A stretch of 64,000 nt of DNA from Petropleomorpha daqingensis (GCF_013408985.1 NZ_JACBZT010000001.1:3162001-3226000), one strand, 5' to 3'; shown: positions 16,418 to 25,771, counted from the stretch's first letter. A program made the numbers and translations. The notes: generated by a model from the sequence alone, not told the origin.

Positions 16418-17350
16418 GTGCTGATGCAGAGAGCCCTGCTCGCGGCCTCGCGCCGCCCCGGGCTGCGCCGGGTCGTGGTGGGCACGCCGGCCACCCGGCA
16501 CGTCGTCGAGCGGTTCGTCGCCGGCGAGACGCTCGCCGACGCGCTGACCGCCGTCCGCGCGCTGGCCGACGACGGCATCGCCGTGACCCTCGACCACCTG
16601 GGCGAGGACGTCACCGACCGCGGCGAGGCCAAGCGCACCAGCGATGCCTACCTCGCCGCCCTCGAGGGGCTGGCCGGGCTGGGCCTGGGGCCGGCCGCCG
16701 AGGTCTCGGTCAAGCTGTCGGCGTTCGGGCAGTCGCTGCCCGACGGCGGCGAGGACCTCGCCCTCGAGCTGGTGCGCCCCGTCGTCGAGGCGGCCACCGC
16801 CCTGGGCACCACGGTCACCCTCGACATGGAGGACTCGACCACCGTCGACTCGACCCTCGCCGTCCTCGCCGAGCTGCGCCGCGACCACCCGGGCACCGGC
16901 GCGGTCCTGCAGGCCATGCTGCGCCGCACCGAGGACGACGCCCGCGCGCTGGCCACCGCCGGCTCGCGGGTGCGGCTGGTGAAGGGCGCCTACCGGGAGC
17001 CGCCGTCGGCCGCCTTCCAGGACCGCCGTGAGGTCGACGCCGCCTACGCGCGCTGCCTGGGCGTCCTCATGCGTGGCGGGGGCTACCCGATGGTCGGCTC
17101 GCACGACCCGGTGATGGTCGACCTGGCGCAGCGGCTGGCCGCGGAGTACGGCCGGGCAGCCGACTCCTGGGAGGTGCAGATGCTCTACGGCATCCGCCCC
17201 GACGAGCAGCGCCGGCTGGCCGCCGAGGGCGTGCGCGTGCGCGCCTACGTCCCCTACGGCGTCGATTGGTACGGCTACTTCATGCGCCGGCTCGCCGAGC
17301 GCCCCGCCAACCTCCGCTTCTTCCTGCGCTCCCTCGCGACGAAAGGCTGA
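16418..17350 (+). CDS. pruB: Proline dehydrogenase (monofunctional, FAD)
   Basis: 310 residues from GTG (ribosome site 10 nt upstream). It oxidises proline to pyrroline-5-carboxylate with FAD. Family landmarks: VSVKLSAFG, TVTLDMEDS, AVLQAMLRRTEDD, RLVKGAYREP, MVGSHD, and the C-terminal VRAYVPYGVDWYGYFMRRLAERPAN, in which YGVDWYGYFMRRLAER is the substrate-carboxylate-binding motif. Length matches the monofunctional PruB type rather than fused PutA. The dehydrogenase for step two starts 5 bp downstream. Confidence 0.95.
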   Translation: MLMQRALLAASRRPGLRRVVVGTPATRHVVERFVAGETLADALTAVRALADDGIAVTLDHLGEDVTDRGEAKRTSDAYLAALEGLAGLGLGPAAEVSVKLSAFGQSLPDGGEDLALELVRPVVEAATALGTTVTLDMEDSTTVDSTLAVLAELRRDHPGTGAVLQAMLRRTEDDARALATAGSRVRLVKGAYREPPSAAFQDRREVDAAYARCLGVLMRGGGYPMVGSHDPVMVDLAQRLAAEYGRAADSWEVQMLYGIRPDEQRRLAAEGVRVRAYVPYGVDWYGYFMRRLAERPANLRFFLRSLATKG

Positions 17351-17355
17351 GATCC

Positions 17356-18981
17356 ATGGACGCCGTCACCCGGGTCCCCGCGCCGCGCAACGAACCGGTG
17401 CTGGACTACGCCCCCGGCTCGCCCGAGCGGGCCGCGCTCGAGCTGCGCCTCGCCGAGCTCGCTGAGACCCCGTTCGAGCTGCCGATGACCATCGGCGGCC
17501 GCGAGCGCATGGGGGCCGGGGCCGAGTTCGAGGTCGTGCAGCCGCACCGGCACGCCGCCGTCCTCGGCCGGTCCGCGCACGCCACCCGGTCCGACGCCGA
17601 GGACGCGGTCCGCTCGGCCAAGGACGCCGCCCCGCTGTGGCGCGACCTCTCCTTCGACGACCGCGCCGCGGTGTTCCTCAGGGCCGCCGACCTGCTCGCC
17701 GGCCCGTGGCGGCAGACCCTCAACGCCGCGACCGTGCTCGGCCAGAGCAAGACCTCCTACCAGGCCGAGATCGACAGCGCCTGCGAGCTGATCGACTTCT
17801 GGCGCTGGAACGTGCACTTCGCCCGCGAGATCGTCGCCGAGCAGCCCGTGAGCTCGCCGGGCGTCTGGAACCGGACCGACCACCGCCCGCTCGAGGGCTT
17901 CGTCTACGCCATCACGCCGTTCAACTTCACCGCGATCGCCGGCAACCTCCCGACCGCGCCCGCGCTGATGGGCAACACCGTCGTCTGGAAGCCGGCGCCC
18001 ACCCAGCAGTTCGCCGCGCACTTCACCATGCGGCTGCTCACCGAGGCCGGGCTGCCGCCGGGCGTGATCAACCTGGTCACCGGCGACGGGCTGGCCGTCT
18101 CCGACGTCGTCCTGGCCGACCCCGACCTCGCCGGCATCCACTTCACCGGGTCGACCAAGGTCTTCCAGTCCCTGTGGCGCACGGTGGGGGAGAACATCGC
18201 CTCCTACCGGTCCTACCCGCGGGTGGTGGGGGAGACCGGCGGCAAGGACTTCGTCGTCGCCCACCCGTCGGCCGACGTCGACGTGCTGCGCACCGCGCTG
18301 ATCCGCGGCGCCTTCGAGTTCCAGGGCCAGAAGTGCTCGGCCGCCTCGCGGGCGTACGTCCCGCGCAGCGTCTGGAGCCGGCTGCGCGACGACCTGATCG
18401 GCGAGACCGAGGCGCTGACGATGGGCGACGTCACCGACTTCTCGAACTTCATGGGCGCGGTCATCGACCGGCGCTCGTTCGACAAGCTGGCGCGGGTGGT
18501 CGACGCGGCGAAGAACGACCCGGCGCTGACCGTGGTCGCCGGCGGCTCCGTCGACGACAGCGAGGGCTTCTTCGTCCGCCCGACGATCGTCGAGGGCACC
18601 GACCCCGGGCACGAGATGTTCACGACCGAGTACTTCGGCCCGGTGCTCGCCGTGCACGTCTACGACGACGCCGACTACGACACCGTGCTCGAGCAGATGG
18701 AGTCGGTGGCGCCGTACGCGCTGACCGGCTCGATCATCGCCCAGGACCGTGCGGCGATCGCCGAGGCGCAGCGCTACCTGCGCTTCGCCGCGGGCAACTT
18801 CTACGTCAACGACAAGCCGACCGGCGCCGTCGTCGGCCAGCAGCCGTTCGGCGGCGGGCGGGCGTCGGGGACCAACGACAAGGCCGGCTCGGCGCAGAAC
18901 CTGCTGCGCTGGACCTCGACCCGGTCGATCAAGGAGACGTTCGTCCCCCCGACCGACCACCGCTACCCCCACCAGGGCTGA
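17356..18981 (+). CDS. pruA: 1-pyrroline-5-carboxylate (glutamate semialdehyde) dehydrogenase
   Basis: 541 residues. Aldehyde dehydrogenase fold: FNFTAIAGNLPTAPALMGN, catalytic glutamate in GETGGKDF, and catalytic cysteine in FQGQKCSAASRAYV. These are signatures of the PruA group, which oxidises P5C to glutamate with NAD. ATG start follows GAAAGGCTGAG, 5 bp after the proline dehydrogenase stop, so the two steps are one operon. A strong hairpin follows the stop. Confidence 0.96.
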   Translation: MDAVTRVPAPRNEPVLDYAPGSPERAALELRLAELAETPFELPMTIGGRERMGAGAEFEVVQPHRHAAVLGRSAHATRSDAEDAVRSAKDAAPLWRDLSFDDRAAVFLRAADLLAGPWRQTLNAATVLGQSKTSYQAEIDSACELIDFWRWNVHFAREIVAEQPVSSPGVWNRTDHRPLEGFVYAITPFNFTAIAGNLPTAPALMGNTVVWKPAPTQQFAAHFTMRLLTEAGLPPGVINLVTGDGLAVSDVVLADPDLAGIHFTGSTKVFQSLWRTVGENIASYRSYPRVVGETGGKDFVVAHPSADVDVLRTALIRGAFEFQGQKCSAASRAYVPRSVWSRLRDDLIGETEALTMGDVTDFSNFMGAVIDRRSFDKLARVVDAAKNDPALTVVAGGSVDDSEGFFVRPTIVEGTDPGHEMFTTEYFGPVLAVHVYDDADYDTVLEQMESVAPYALTGSIIAQDRAAIAEAQRYLRFAAGNFYVNDKPTGAVVGQQPFGGGRASGTNDKAGSAQNLLRWTSTRSIKETFVPPTDHRYPHQG

Positions 18982-18983
18982 TG

Positions 18984-19024
18984 CGGAGGCTGAGAAGCGA
19001 GGTTTCCTCGCCTGCCAGCCTCCG
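18984..19024 (+). terminator. Terminator hairpin after the proline operon
   Basis: Outer stem CGGAGGCTG (18984-18992) with CAGCCTCCG (19016-19024), a 4/4 internal loop, then inner stem GCGAGG (18997-19002) with CCTCGC (19006-19011) and a TTT loop. It starts 3 bp after the stop codon. Confidence 0.7.
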
Positions 19025-19124
19025 TCGGGGCCGGTGACGGCGCCGTAGGCGGTTCCCTGCGCGGCCGGGCCGCGGGTGTGGTGCATGCTGCAACCATCCC
19101 GTCCCGTCTGCGCGAGGGCTGCTG

Positions 19125-20051
19125 GTGATCACGAAGACATCGCTCCTGCTCGACCGTCTCCCTGGTGAGCCGGTCGAGATCCCGTACGCCCGGATCGAGG
19201 GCGAGGCAGGGGACGGCCCGCACCTCGCGCTGCTGGCCGGGGTGCACGGCGGGGAGTACACGAGCATGGCGGCCGTGCGGACCTTCGTCGCCGAGGTCGA
19301 CGTCCGCCGCCTCAAGGGGTCGATCACCGCGGTGCCGATCCTGAACCAGCCCGCCTTCTGGGCGCGCAGCGCGTTCGTGGTTCCCGCGGACGGCAAGAAC
19401 CTCAACCGGTGCTTCCCGGGGGACACGTCCGGCAGCTACAGCGAGGCGCTCGCCCACGCTGTGCTCGACGCGTTCATCCGCCCGGTGGACCACCTGGTGG
19501 ACCTGCACGCCGGCGACATCTTCGAGGCGCTGGAGCCCTTCTGCCTCTACGACGAGTCGCCGGTGGGGGCGCAGGCCCGCGAACTCGCCCTCGCCTACGG
19601 CAACGGGCACGTGGTGCGGCAGAGCAGCGCGACGCGGACCGTCGGGGGCAGCACCAGCAGCGCCGCGGCGGATCTGGGCATCCCCGCGATCGTCGCCGAG
19701 ATCGGCGGCAACGGGATCTGCGACGAGGCCTCGGTGGCCGGCCACGTGCGCGGCATCCGCAACGTCTGCGCGCACCTCGGCATGCTGCCCGCCGAGCCGG
19801 GGGAGCCTGCCCCGGCCCCGGTCGAGCACGACGGCTGGATCTGGATGCGCAGTTCGGTGCGTGGGTGGTGGCACCCCCAGGTAGCAGTCGGCGACCGGGT
19901 CCACGCCGGTGAGCTGCTCGGCTGCGTGCTCGACCCGTTCGGCGAGGAGCTCGAGCGGGTGATCGCGCCCGCCGACGGTTGCCCGCTCTTCCTCACCACG
20001 AGCCCGGCGGTCGCCGGCGACGGGTTGCTGCTCGGGCTCGCCACGCCCTGA
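19125..20051 (+). CDS. M14-type succinylglutamate desuccinylase/aspartoacylase family hydrolase
   Basis: 308 residues from GTG; no strong ribosome site is visible. Zinc-site motifs of the AstE/AspA group: GVHGGEYTSM (H-x-x-E), a downstream DLHAGD histidine, and EIGGNG near the catalytic glutamate. The C-terminal about 70 residues (WMRSSVRGWWHPQVAVGDRVHAGELLG) form the beta-barrel tail typical of the family. Members hydrolyse N-acyl amino acids such as N-acetyl-aspartate or N-succinyl-glutamate, or act as carboxypeptidases. It is the first plus-strand gene before the peptide-catabolism cluster (about 200 bp apart) and may belong to it. Confidence 0.85.
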   Translation: MITKTSLLLDRLPGEPVEIPYARIEGEAGDGPHLALLAGVHGGEYTSMAAVRTFVAEVDVRRLKGSITAVPILNQPAFWARSAFVVPADGKNLNRCFPGDTSGSYSEALAHAVLDAFIRPVDHLVDLHAGDIFEALEPFCLYDESPVGAQARELALAYGNGHVVRQSSATRTVGGSTSSAAADLGIPAIVAEIGGNGICDEASVAGHVRGIRNVCAHLGMLPAEPGEPAPAPVEHDGWIWMRSSVRGWWHPQVAVGDRVHAGELLGCVLDPFGEELERVIAPADGCPLFLTTSPAVAGDGLLLGLATP

Positions 20052-20121
20052 GCCGTCGCCCCTGGGGGGTGCGCCGGGCCGTGGCCGGGAGCGCCCAGCT
20101 GGCGTTCTAAACGTAACAACA

Positions 20122-20135
20122 GGGAAACAGTTCCC
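20122..20135. promoter_or_regulatory. Inverted repeat in the promoter region of the peptide ABC operon
   Basis: GGGAA-ACAG-TTCCC is a perfect 5-bp-arm inverted repeat in an unusually AT-rich stretch (20109-20150) that also contains TAACAACAGGG and CTGTAATGAA, suited to a promoter. It is a candidate operator for the RpiR regulator encoded within the operon. This use is inference. Confidence 0.35.
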
Positions 20136-20260
20136 CTCTACTGTAATGAACGCTACGGTGGCGGCGGCCCCCACAAGAGGTCGTCGCACTCACCCCCCGT
20201 TGCCGGCATCAGCCGGAGCACGCCACCGCCCGCCCCGCGGGCCGATCGATGAGGCAGTCG

Positions 20261-21820
20261 ATGACACGTTCAACCCGAGTCAGGTTCGCCGGAGTTGCGG
20301 CGGTCGCAGCGGTAGCACTTACCGCGTGCGGCGGCGGCGCGAGCTCGTCCGGCTCCGGGAACGGCTCGCCGGTCCAGGGCGGTGACCTCACCATCGCGCG
20401 GTCGCAGGACATCATCTCGATGGACAAGACCACGACGTTCGACAACAACTCGATCTACGTCATGGAACAGATCATGGAGCCGCTCTTCACCGTCTCGAAG
20501 GACGGCTCGAAGGTCGAGCCGTGGTTGGCGACCGGCTACGACGTCTCCGACGACAAGCTGACGTACACCATCCACCTGCGCGAGGGCGTCACCTTCTCCA
20601 ACGGCCAGCCTCTGACGGCGGCGGACGTGAAGTTCTCCATCGACGAGGACACCGCGACCGGCTCCGACGGATGGGGCTACATCAACTCCGCGATCGACAC
20701 GGTGACCGCGACCGACGACAACACCGTGACGATCACGCTCAAGTACGCGTGGGCGCCGCTGATCGCCGACCTCTCGCTGTTCAGCAACGGCATCATCCCG
20801 AACAACTACGGCGGCCAGACCAAGGACGCGTTCTACGCCGCGCCCGTCGGCACCGGCCCGTTCATCTGGGACAGCTGGAAGAAGGGGCAGTACGTCAAGG
20901 TCAAGGCCAACAAGGACTACTGGGGCCACAAGCCGCACCTCGACAGCGTCACCTGGACCGTCGTCGCCGATGCCAACACCCGCAAGCTGCAGCTGCAGGG
21001 CGGGCAGATCGACATCGACGACACCCCTGACTGGTCGAGCTTCACGTCGCTGAAGAGCGCCCCCGGCATCAACGCCCAGACCTTCAAGTCGACGTACATG
21101 GAGTACGTCACCTTCAACGAGCAGCGTCAGCCGTTCCAGGACCCGCACGTCCGCCGGGCGATCGCCTACGCCCTCGACCGGGACGCGATCATCAAGACGG
21201 TCCTGTTCGGCAACGGCACGCCGGCCGACTCGCTGCTGTCGCCCGGGACGCCGTTCTACGACAAGGACAACGGCGCGCCGACCTTCGACATGGACAAGGC
21301 CAAGCAGGAGATGGCGCAGTCCACGGTGCCCAACGGCTTCTCGACGACGATGCTGATCAGCTCCGGTGACCCGAACCAGGCCTCCATCGCGCAGATCATG
21401 CAGTCCGAGCTCAAGGACCTGGGCATCGACCTGCAGATCCAGCAGCTGGACCCGACCGCCCAGAAGCAGGCGCGGCTGAAGTCGGACTTCGACCTGGTCG
21501 CGCAGGCCTGGACGATGGACATCCCCGACCCCGACGAGTGGACCTCCTTCGCGGTCGACCCCGACGGCGGCTCGCACTCCTCGTTCTCCTACTACACCAA
21601 CCCGCAGGTCATCGACCTGAACAAGCAGGCCCAGCAGGAGACCGACGAGAGCAAGCGGCAGGACCTGTACTCGCAGATCCAGACGCAGGTCAGCGCCGAC
21701 TCACCGTTCGCGTACCTGTACTACGCGCCCTACGTGTTCGCGATGACCGACCACGTCAAGGGCTTCGACGTCACGCCCCTCGGCAACTACCACCTCGAGG
21801 ACGTCTACAAGACGAAGTGA
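20261..21820 (+). CDS. Peptide-type ABC transporter substrate-binding lipoprotein (SBP family 5)
   Basis: 519 residues. I use the ATG at 20261, with GAGG 6 nt before it; the ATG at 20249 would add MRQS. MTRSTRVRFAGVAAVAAVALTACGGG is a lipoprotein signal with lipobox LTAC. Family 5 signatures: LTIARSQDIISMDKTT, FSNGQPLTAADVKFSIDE, VGTGPFIWDSWKKGQYVKV, and AIAYALDRDAII. It captures dipeptides, oligopeptides or similar solutes outside the membrane for the two permeases and two ATPases that follow. The peptidases downstream point to a peptide substrate. A 15-bp hairpin separates it from the permease gene. Confidence 0.93.
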   Translation: MTRSTRVRFAGVAAVAAVALTACGGGASSSGSGNGSPVQGGDLTIARSQDIISMDKTTTFDNNSIYVMEQIMEPLFTVSKDGSKVEPWLATGYDVSDDKLTYTIHLREGVTFSNGQPLTAADVKFSIDEDTATGSDGWGYINSAIDTVTATDDNTVTITLKYAWAPLIADLSLFSNGIIPNNYGGQTKDAFYAAPVGTGPFIWDSWKKGQYVKVKANKDYWGHKPHLDSVTWTVVADANTRKLQLQGGQIDIDDTPDWSSFTSLKSAPGINAQTFKSTYMEYVTFNEQRQPFQDPHVRRAIAYALDRDAIIKTVLFGNGTPADSLLSPGTPFYDKDNGAPTFDMDKAKQEMAQSTVPNGFSTTMLISSGDPNQASIAQIMQSELKDLGIDLQIQQLDPTAQKQARLKSDFDLVAQAWTMDIPDPDEWTSFAVDPDGGSHSSFSYYTNPQVIDLNKQAQQETDESKRQDLYSQIQTQVSADSPFAYLYYAPYVFAMTDHVKGFDVTPLGNYHLEDVYKTK

Positions 21821-21825
21821 CCTCC

Positions 21826-21858
21826 CCCGGGGGCGGCGCCACCGGCGCCGCCCCCGGG
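21826..21858 (+). terminator. 15-bp hairpin between binding-protein and permease genes
   Basis: CCCGGGGGCGGCGCC (21826-21840) and GGCGCCGCCCCCGGG (21844-21858) pair perfectly around a 3-nt loop, 5 bp after the binding-protein stop. Such intra-operon hairpins commonly stabilise the upstream mRNA or terminate part of transcription, so the binding protein is made in excess over the membrane parts. Confidence 0.7.
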
Positions 21859-21898
21859 CTCCCCTCTGACAGATCCGCACGAGAGAGGAGGTGGTGAG

Positions 21899-22858
21899 GT
21901 GCTCGACCGGTTCCGGTTCGTGCCGGGTCGACTGCTCCAGGCGATCCCCGTGCTCTTCGGCATCACGCTGATCGTCTTCTTCATGGTCCACCTGCTGCCC
22001 GGCAACCCCGCCGTCGCGATCCTGGGCCAGACCGCGACCCCGGAGCGGGTCGCGGCGCTGAGCGCGCAGCTCGGCCTCGACAAGCCGCTCTGGGACCAGT
22101 ACCTGCTGTTCCTGGGGCACCTGTTCCAGGGCAACCTGGGGACGAGCATCACCTACCAGCAGCCGGTCTCCGGGCTGGTGCTGCAGGACTTCCCGATCAC
22201 GCTGCAGCTGCTGCTGTACGCGCTCGTGCTCTCCCTGCTGATCAGCGTCCCGCTGGCGGCGCTCGCCGCCACCGCGCCGGGCCGGGGCCGGGACCTCGGC
22301 GTGCGCGCGTTCACGCTGCTGGGCCAGGGCATGCCGCAGTTCTGGGTCGGCATCATGCTGATCCTCCTGCTGGCCGTGAACGCCGGCCTGTTCCCGGTCG
22401 GCGGCTACGGCGAGACCTGGGCCGAGCACTGGTACTACCTGTTCCTGCCGGCGCTGACGCTGGCCATCGCGATGTGCCCGACCGTCATCCGCAGCCTGCG
22501 GGCCTCGACGATCAACGTGCTCGGCTCCGAGTACGTGGGCACCGCCCGCTCCAAGGGCGCCGCCGGGTCCGAGCTGTTCCGCATGCACGTGCTCCGCAAC
22601 GCCGCGATCCCGACCGTGTCGATCCTCGGCGTGAACCTGGGCTACCTGATCGGCGGCACGCTGGTGATCGAGAAGGTGTTCGCCATCCCCGGCATCGGGT
22701 CGCTGATGATCAACGCGATCCTCGCCCGCGACTTCCCGATCATCCAGGCCGTCGCCCTGTTCGTGGCGCTCTTCGTCATCGTCGTCGGGATCCTCACCGA
22801 CGTCGTCTACACCACCATCGACCCGCGGGTCGACCTCAGCACCAAGGAGCTCGCATGA
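21899..22858 (+). CDS. Peptide-type ABC transporter permease 1 (DppB-like)
   Basis: 319 residues from GTG, with AGGAGG 6 nt upstream. It starts RFRFVPGRLLQAIPVLFGITLIVFFMVHLLPGNPA, the typical first membrane segment of DppB/OppB permeases, and has six membrane segments. The ATPase-coupling loop is present around RSLRASTINVLGSEYVGTARSKGA (EAA motif). It overlaps the next permease by 4 bp (ATGA). Confidence 0.94.
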   Translation: MLDRFRFVPGRLLQAIPVLFGITLIVFFMVHLLPGNPAVAILGQTATPERVAALSAQLGLDKPLWDQYLLFLGHLFQGNLGTSITYQQPVSGLVLQDFPITLQLLLYALVLSLLISVPLAALAATAPGRGRDLGVRAFTLLGQGMPQFWVGIMLILLLAVNAGLFPVGGYGETWAEHWYYLFLPALTLAIAMCPTVIRSLRASTINVLGSEYVGTARSKGAAGSELFRMHVLRNAAIPTVSILGVNLGYLIGGTLVIEKVFAIPGIGSLMINAILARDFPIIQAVALFVALFVIVVGILTDVVYTTIDPRVDLSTKELA

Positions 22859-23733
22859 CGGCGGCGGTGGTCCGCGCGTCCCGGGCGATGCGTCGTCCGG
22901 TCAGGTCGCGCGCGCTCAAGCCCTGGTACCGCAACGGGACGCTGGTCGCCGGCCTGGTGATCGTGGGACTGCTGGTCCTCGTCGCGGTGCTGGCCCCGGT
23001 GCTGACGCCCTACGACCCGATCAAGCAGGACCTGGAGCACGCGCTGCAGTCGCCCAGCGCGGCGCACTGGCTGGGCACCGACAAGTACGGCCGGGACGTC
23101 CTCACGCGGCTGATGTACGGCGCCCGGATCGATCTGCGGGTCGGCTTCCTCGCCGTGCTCATCCCGTTCGTGGTCGGCGGCGTCCTGGGCTCGCTGGCCG
23201 GCTACTTCGGCGGCTGGTTCGACACCGTCGTCATGCGGTTGGTGGACGTCTTCTTCGCCTTCCCGTTCTACGTCCTCGTCATCGTCCTCGTGTTCGTGCT
23301 GGGCGCGGGGGAGAGCAGCATCTACCTGGCGATCGCCACGGTCTCGTGGGTCTCCTACGCCAAGATCATGCGCGGCGAGCTGCTCGTGGCGAAGAAGCAG
23401 GACTGGGTGACCGCCGCCCGCCTCGGCGGCATGTCGCACGGGCGGATCCTCGTGCGGCACATCGCGCCGAACGTCCTCTCGCAGGCGCTCATCTACGCCA
23501 TGAGCGACATCGTCATGGACATCATGGCGATCGTCACCCTCGGCTACCTCGGCCTGGGCATCGCGCCCCCGACACCCGAGTGGGGCAGCATGATCCTCGA
23601 CGGCCAGGAGTTCATCACCACCCAGTGGCAGCAGGCCACGATCCCGGGCCTCGCCGTCGTCGTCACCAGCCTCGGGCTGTCCTTCCTGGGCGACGGGCTG
23701 TCCGACCTGCTCAACCCGGAGCGTCGCCGGTGA
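22855..23733 (+). CDS. Peptide-type ABC transporter permease 2 (DppC-like)
   Basis: 292 residues from the ATG at 22855, which overlaps the previous stop. A single N-terminal membrane segment precedes the DppC-type signature LGTDKYGRDVLTRLMYGARIDLRVGF, and the coupling loop is KKQDWVTAARLGGMSHGRILVRHIAPN. It pairs with the preceding permease to form the channel. Its end overlaps the ATPase gene by 4 bp. Confidence 0.94.
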   Translation: MTAAVVRASRAMRRPVRSRALKPWYRNGTLVAGLVIVGLLVLVAVLAPVLTPYDPIKQDLEHALQSPSAAHWLGTDKYGRDVLTRLMYGARIDLRVGFLAVLIPFVVGGVLGSLAGYFGGWFDTVVMRLVDVFFAFPFYVLVIVLVFVLGAGESSIYLAIATVSWVSYAKIMRGELLVAKKQDWVTAARLGGMSHGRILVRHIAPNVLSQALIYAMSDIVMDIMAIVTLGYLGLGIAPPTPEWGSMILDGQEFITTQWQQATIPGLAVVVTSLGLSFLGDGLSDLLNPERRR

Positions 23734-24728
23734 CCGCCGTGGCCGGCGGGCCGCTGCTCGCCGTCGAGGACCTGACGATCGGGCTGCCCGTGCGCGGTCG
23801 GCCGGTGCGGATCGTCGAGGACGTGTCCTTCGAGGTCGAGCCGGGCCAGCGGATGGGCATCGTCGGGGAATCCGGGTCGGGCAAGTCGCTGACCCTGCGG
23901 GCGTTGGCCGGGCTGCTGCCCCGGGGCGTCGAGGTGCTCTCCGGGCGGATCGAGTACGGCGGCCGCGACCTGCTGACCATGCCGGTCAAGGCGCGGCGGC
24001 AGCTCATGGGGCCGGAGATCGCGATGATCTTCCAGGAGCCGATGACGGCGCTGAACCCCGTCATGCGCGTCGGGGACCAGATCGCCGAGGGCCCGCGCCG
24101 CCACCTCGGGCTGTCGGCCAAGGAGGCCGGCGACCTGGCCGTGCAGATGATGGCGCGCACCGGGATCCCCGACCCCGCCCGGCGGGCGCGTGCCTACCCG
24201 CACGAGCTCTCGGGGGGCCTGCGCCAGCGGATCATGATCGCGATGGCCGTCTCCTGCGGCCCGAAGCTGCTGCTGTGCGACGAGCCGACGACGGCGCTGG
24301 ACGTGACCGTGCAGCTGCAGGTGCTCAAGCTCCTCGAGAAGCTCTGCGACGAGACCGGCACCGCGTTGGTCTTCGTGACCCACGACCTCGCCGTGGTGAA
24401 CCAGACGTGCAGCGAGCTCGCCGTGATGTACGCGGGGCACATCGTCGAGGCGGGGAGGGTCAAGGAGACCTTCGCCCAGCCCCGGCACCCCTACACCCGG
24501 GGGCTGCTGGAGTCGGCGCCGGACTTCGACCGCCCGGACCGGCCGCTGATCCCGATCCCCGGCTTCCCGCCGAACGTGGCCGACCGGCCGCCCGGCTGCC
24601 CGTTCGCGCCGCGGTGCGGCTACGTGCGCGACCACTGCACCGACGCGCCGCCTCCGCTCGAGGAGGTCGTCCCCGGGCGCCTGGCCGCCTGCTACGAGAG
24701 CGACCGGCTGGTGGAGGTGCTGGCATGA
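23730..24728 (+). CDS. Peptide-type ABC transporter ATPase 1 (DppD-like)
   Basis: 332 residues from the overlapping GTG. Walker A GESGSGKS, Q-loop FQEPMTALNP, signature LSGGLRQR, Walker B LLLCDEPTTALD, H-loop VTHDLAVV. The C-terminal oligopeptide-transporter domain carries cysteines (GCPFAPRCGYVRDHC, and C in LAACYE) that may bind an Fe-S cluster, as known for DppD-type ATPases. The signature reads LSGGLRQR instead of the usual LSGGMRQR. Confidence 0.95.
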   Translation: MTAVAGGPLLAVEDLTIGLPVRGRPVRIVEDVSFEVEPGQRMGIVGESGSGKSLTLRALAGLLPRGVEVLSGRIEYGGRDLLTMPVKARRQLMGPEIAMIFQEPMTALNPVMRVGDQIAEGPRRHLGLSAKEAGDLAVQMMARTGIPDPARRARAYPHELSGGLRQRIMIAMAVSCGPKLLLCDEPTTALDVTVQLQVLKLLEKLCDETGTALVFVTHDLAVVNQTCSELAVMYAGHIVEAGRVKETFAQPRHPYTRGLLESAPDFDRPDRPLIPIPGFPPNVADRPPGCPFAPRCGYVRDHCTDAPPPLEEVVPGRLAACYESDRLVEVLA

Positions 24729-25771
24729 CCGGAAGCCTGCTTCTCCGGGACGGCGACGCGGAGGTGCTCCGCGTCGCCGGGGTCACCAAGGCCTACACCC
24801 GCGGCTCGTCCTGGCTGTCCCGGCTGGGCTCGTCCGGCCCCAGCACCCTCAAGGCGCTGGACGGGGTCGACCTGGACCTGCGGCGCGGGGAGATCCTCGC
24901 GCTCGTCGGGGAGTCGGGGTCCGGCAAGTCGACCCTCGCCAAGATCCTGGTCGGCAGCGTGGCCCCGACCGAGGGCGAGGTGCGCGTCGGCGACGGCTCG
25001 CCCCGGGCCCGGCACGCGGCGCGCCGGGTGCAGATGGTGTTCCAGGACCCGTACTCGTCGCTGAACCCGCGTCTGACGGTGGGCCGGATGCTCTCCGAGC
25101 TGCTGCTCCTGCACGAGATCGTCCCGCGGCGCGAGGTGCGGGCCGAGTCCGTCCGGCTGCTCAACCTGGTCGGGCTCGAGGAGGAGGTCCTCACCGCCTA
25201 CCCGAGCCAGTTCTCGGGCGGGCAGCGGCAGCGGCTGGCCATCGCCCGGGCGCTCGCGGTCCGGCCGGACGTGCTGATCGCCGACGAGCCCGTCTCCGCC
25301 CTCGACGTCTCGGTGCAGGCGACGATCCTCGATCTGTTCGCCTCGCTGCGCGCCGAGCTCGGCCTGTCGATCCTGTTCATCGCGCACAACCTCGCCGTCG
25401 TCCAGCACCTGGCCGACCGGGTGGCCGTCATGTACCTGGGCCGGATCGTCGAGGTGGCCGAGACCGCCGAGATCTTCCGCGCACCGCGGCACCCCTACAC
25501 GCGGGCGCTGATCGACTCGATCCCGCGGATGAGCGCGCACAGCGTCAACGACCCCTTCGAGGTCGACGGCGAGCCGCCGAGCCCCTACGACGTCCCGCAG
25601 GGCTGCCGGTTCCACCCGCGGTGCGCGCTGGCGAGCGAGATCTGCCGCCAGCAGGACCCGCCGCTGCTCGACGTCCGGCCCGCGACGACGTCCCCGCACC
25701 TGTCGGCCTGCCTCAAGGCCGACGAGCTGGCCACCATCCCCCTCCCCGAGGAAGTAGAGGAACTCGCGTGA
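24725..25771 (+). CDS. Peptide-type ABC transporter ATPase 2 (DppF-like)
   Basis: 348 residues from an ATG overlapping the previous stop. Walker A GESGSGKST, Q-loop FQDPYSSLNPR, signature FSGGQRQR, Walker B VLIADEPVSALD, H-loop IAHNLAVV, then the oligopeptide-transporter C-terminal domain with GCRFHPRCALASEIC. With the preceding ATPase it powers uptake. It overlaps the D-aminopeptidase gene by 4 bp, tying transport to peptide hydrolysis. Confidence 0.95.
   Translation: MTGSLLLRDGDAEVLRVAGVTKAYTRGSSWLSRLGSSGPSTLKALDGVDLDLRRGEILALVGESGSGKSTLAKILVGSVAPTEGEVRVGDGSPRARHAARRVQMVFQDPYSSLNPRLTVGRMLSELLLLHEIVPRREVRAESVRLLNLVGLEEEVLTAYPSQFSGGQRQRLAIARALAVRPDVLIADEPVSALDVSVQATILDLFASLRAELGLSILFIAHNLAVVQHLADRVAVMYLGRIVEVAETAEIFRAPRHPYTRALIDSIPRMSAHSVNDPFEVDGEPPSPYDVPQGCRFHPRCALASEICRQQDPPLLDVRPATTSPHLSACLKADELATIPLPEEVEELA

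Noticed and set aside
14552-17104. An 850-residue heme oxygenase fusion protein
   Set aside because: Only the last 197 residues match heme oxygenase; the rest mirrors the regulator and proline dehydrogenase on the other frames.
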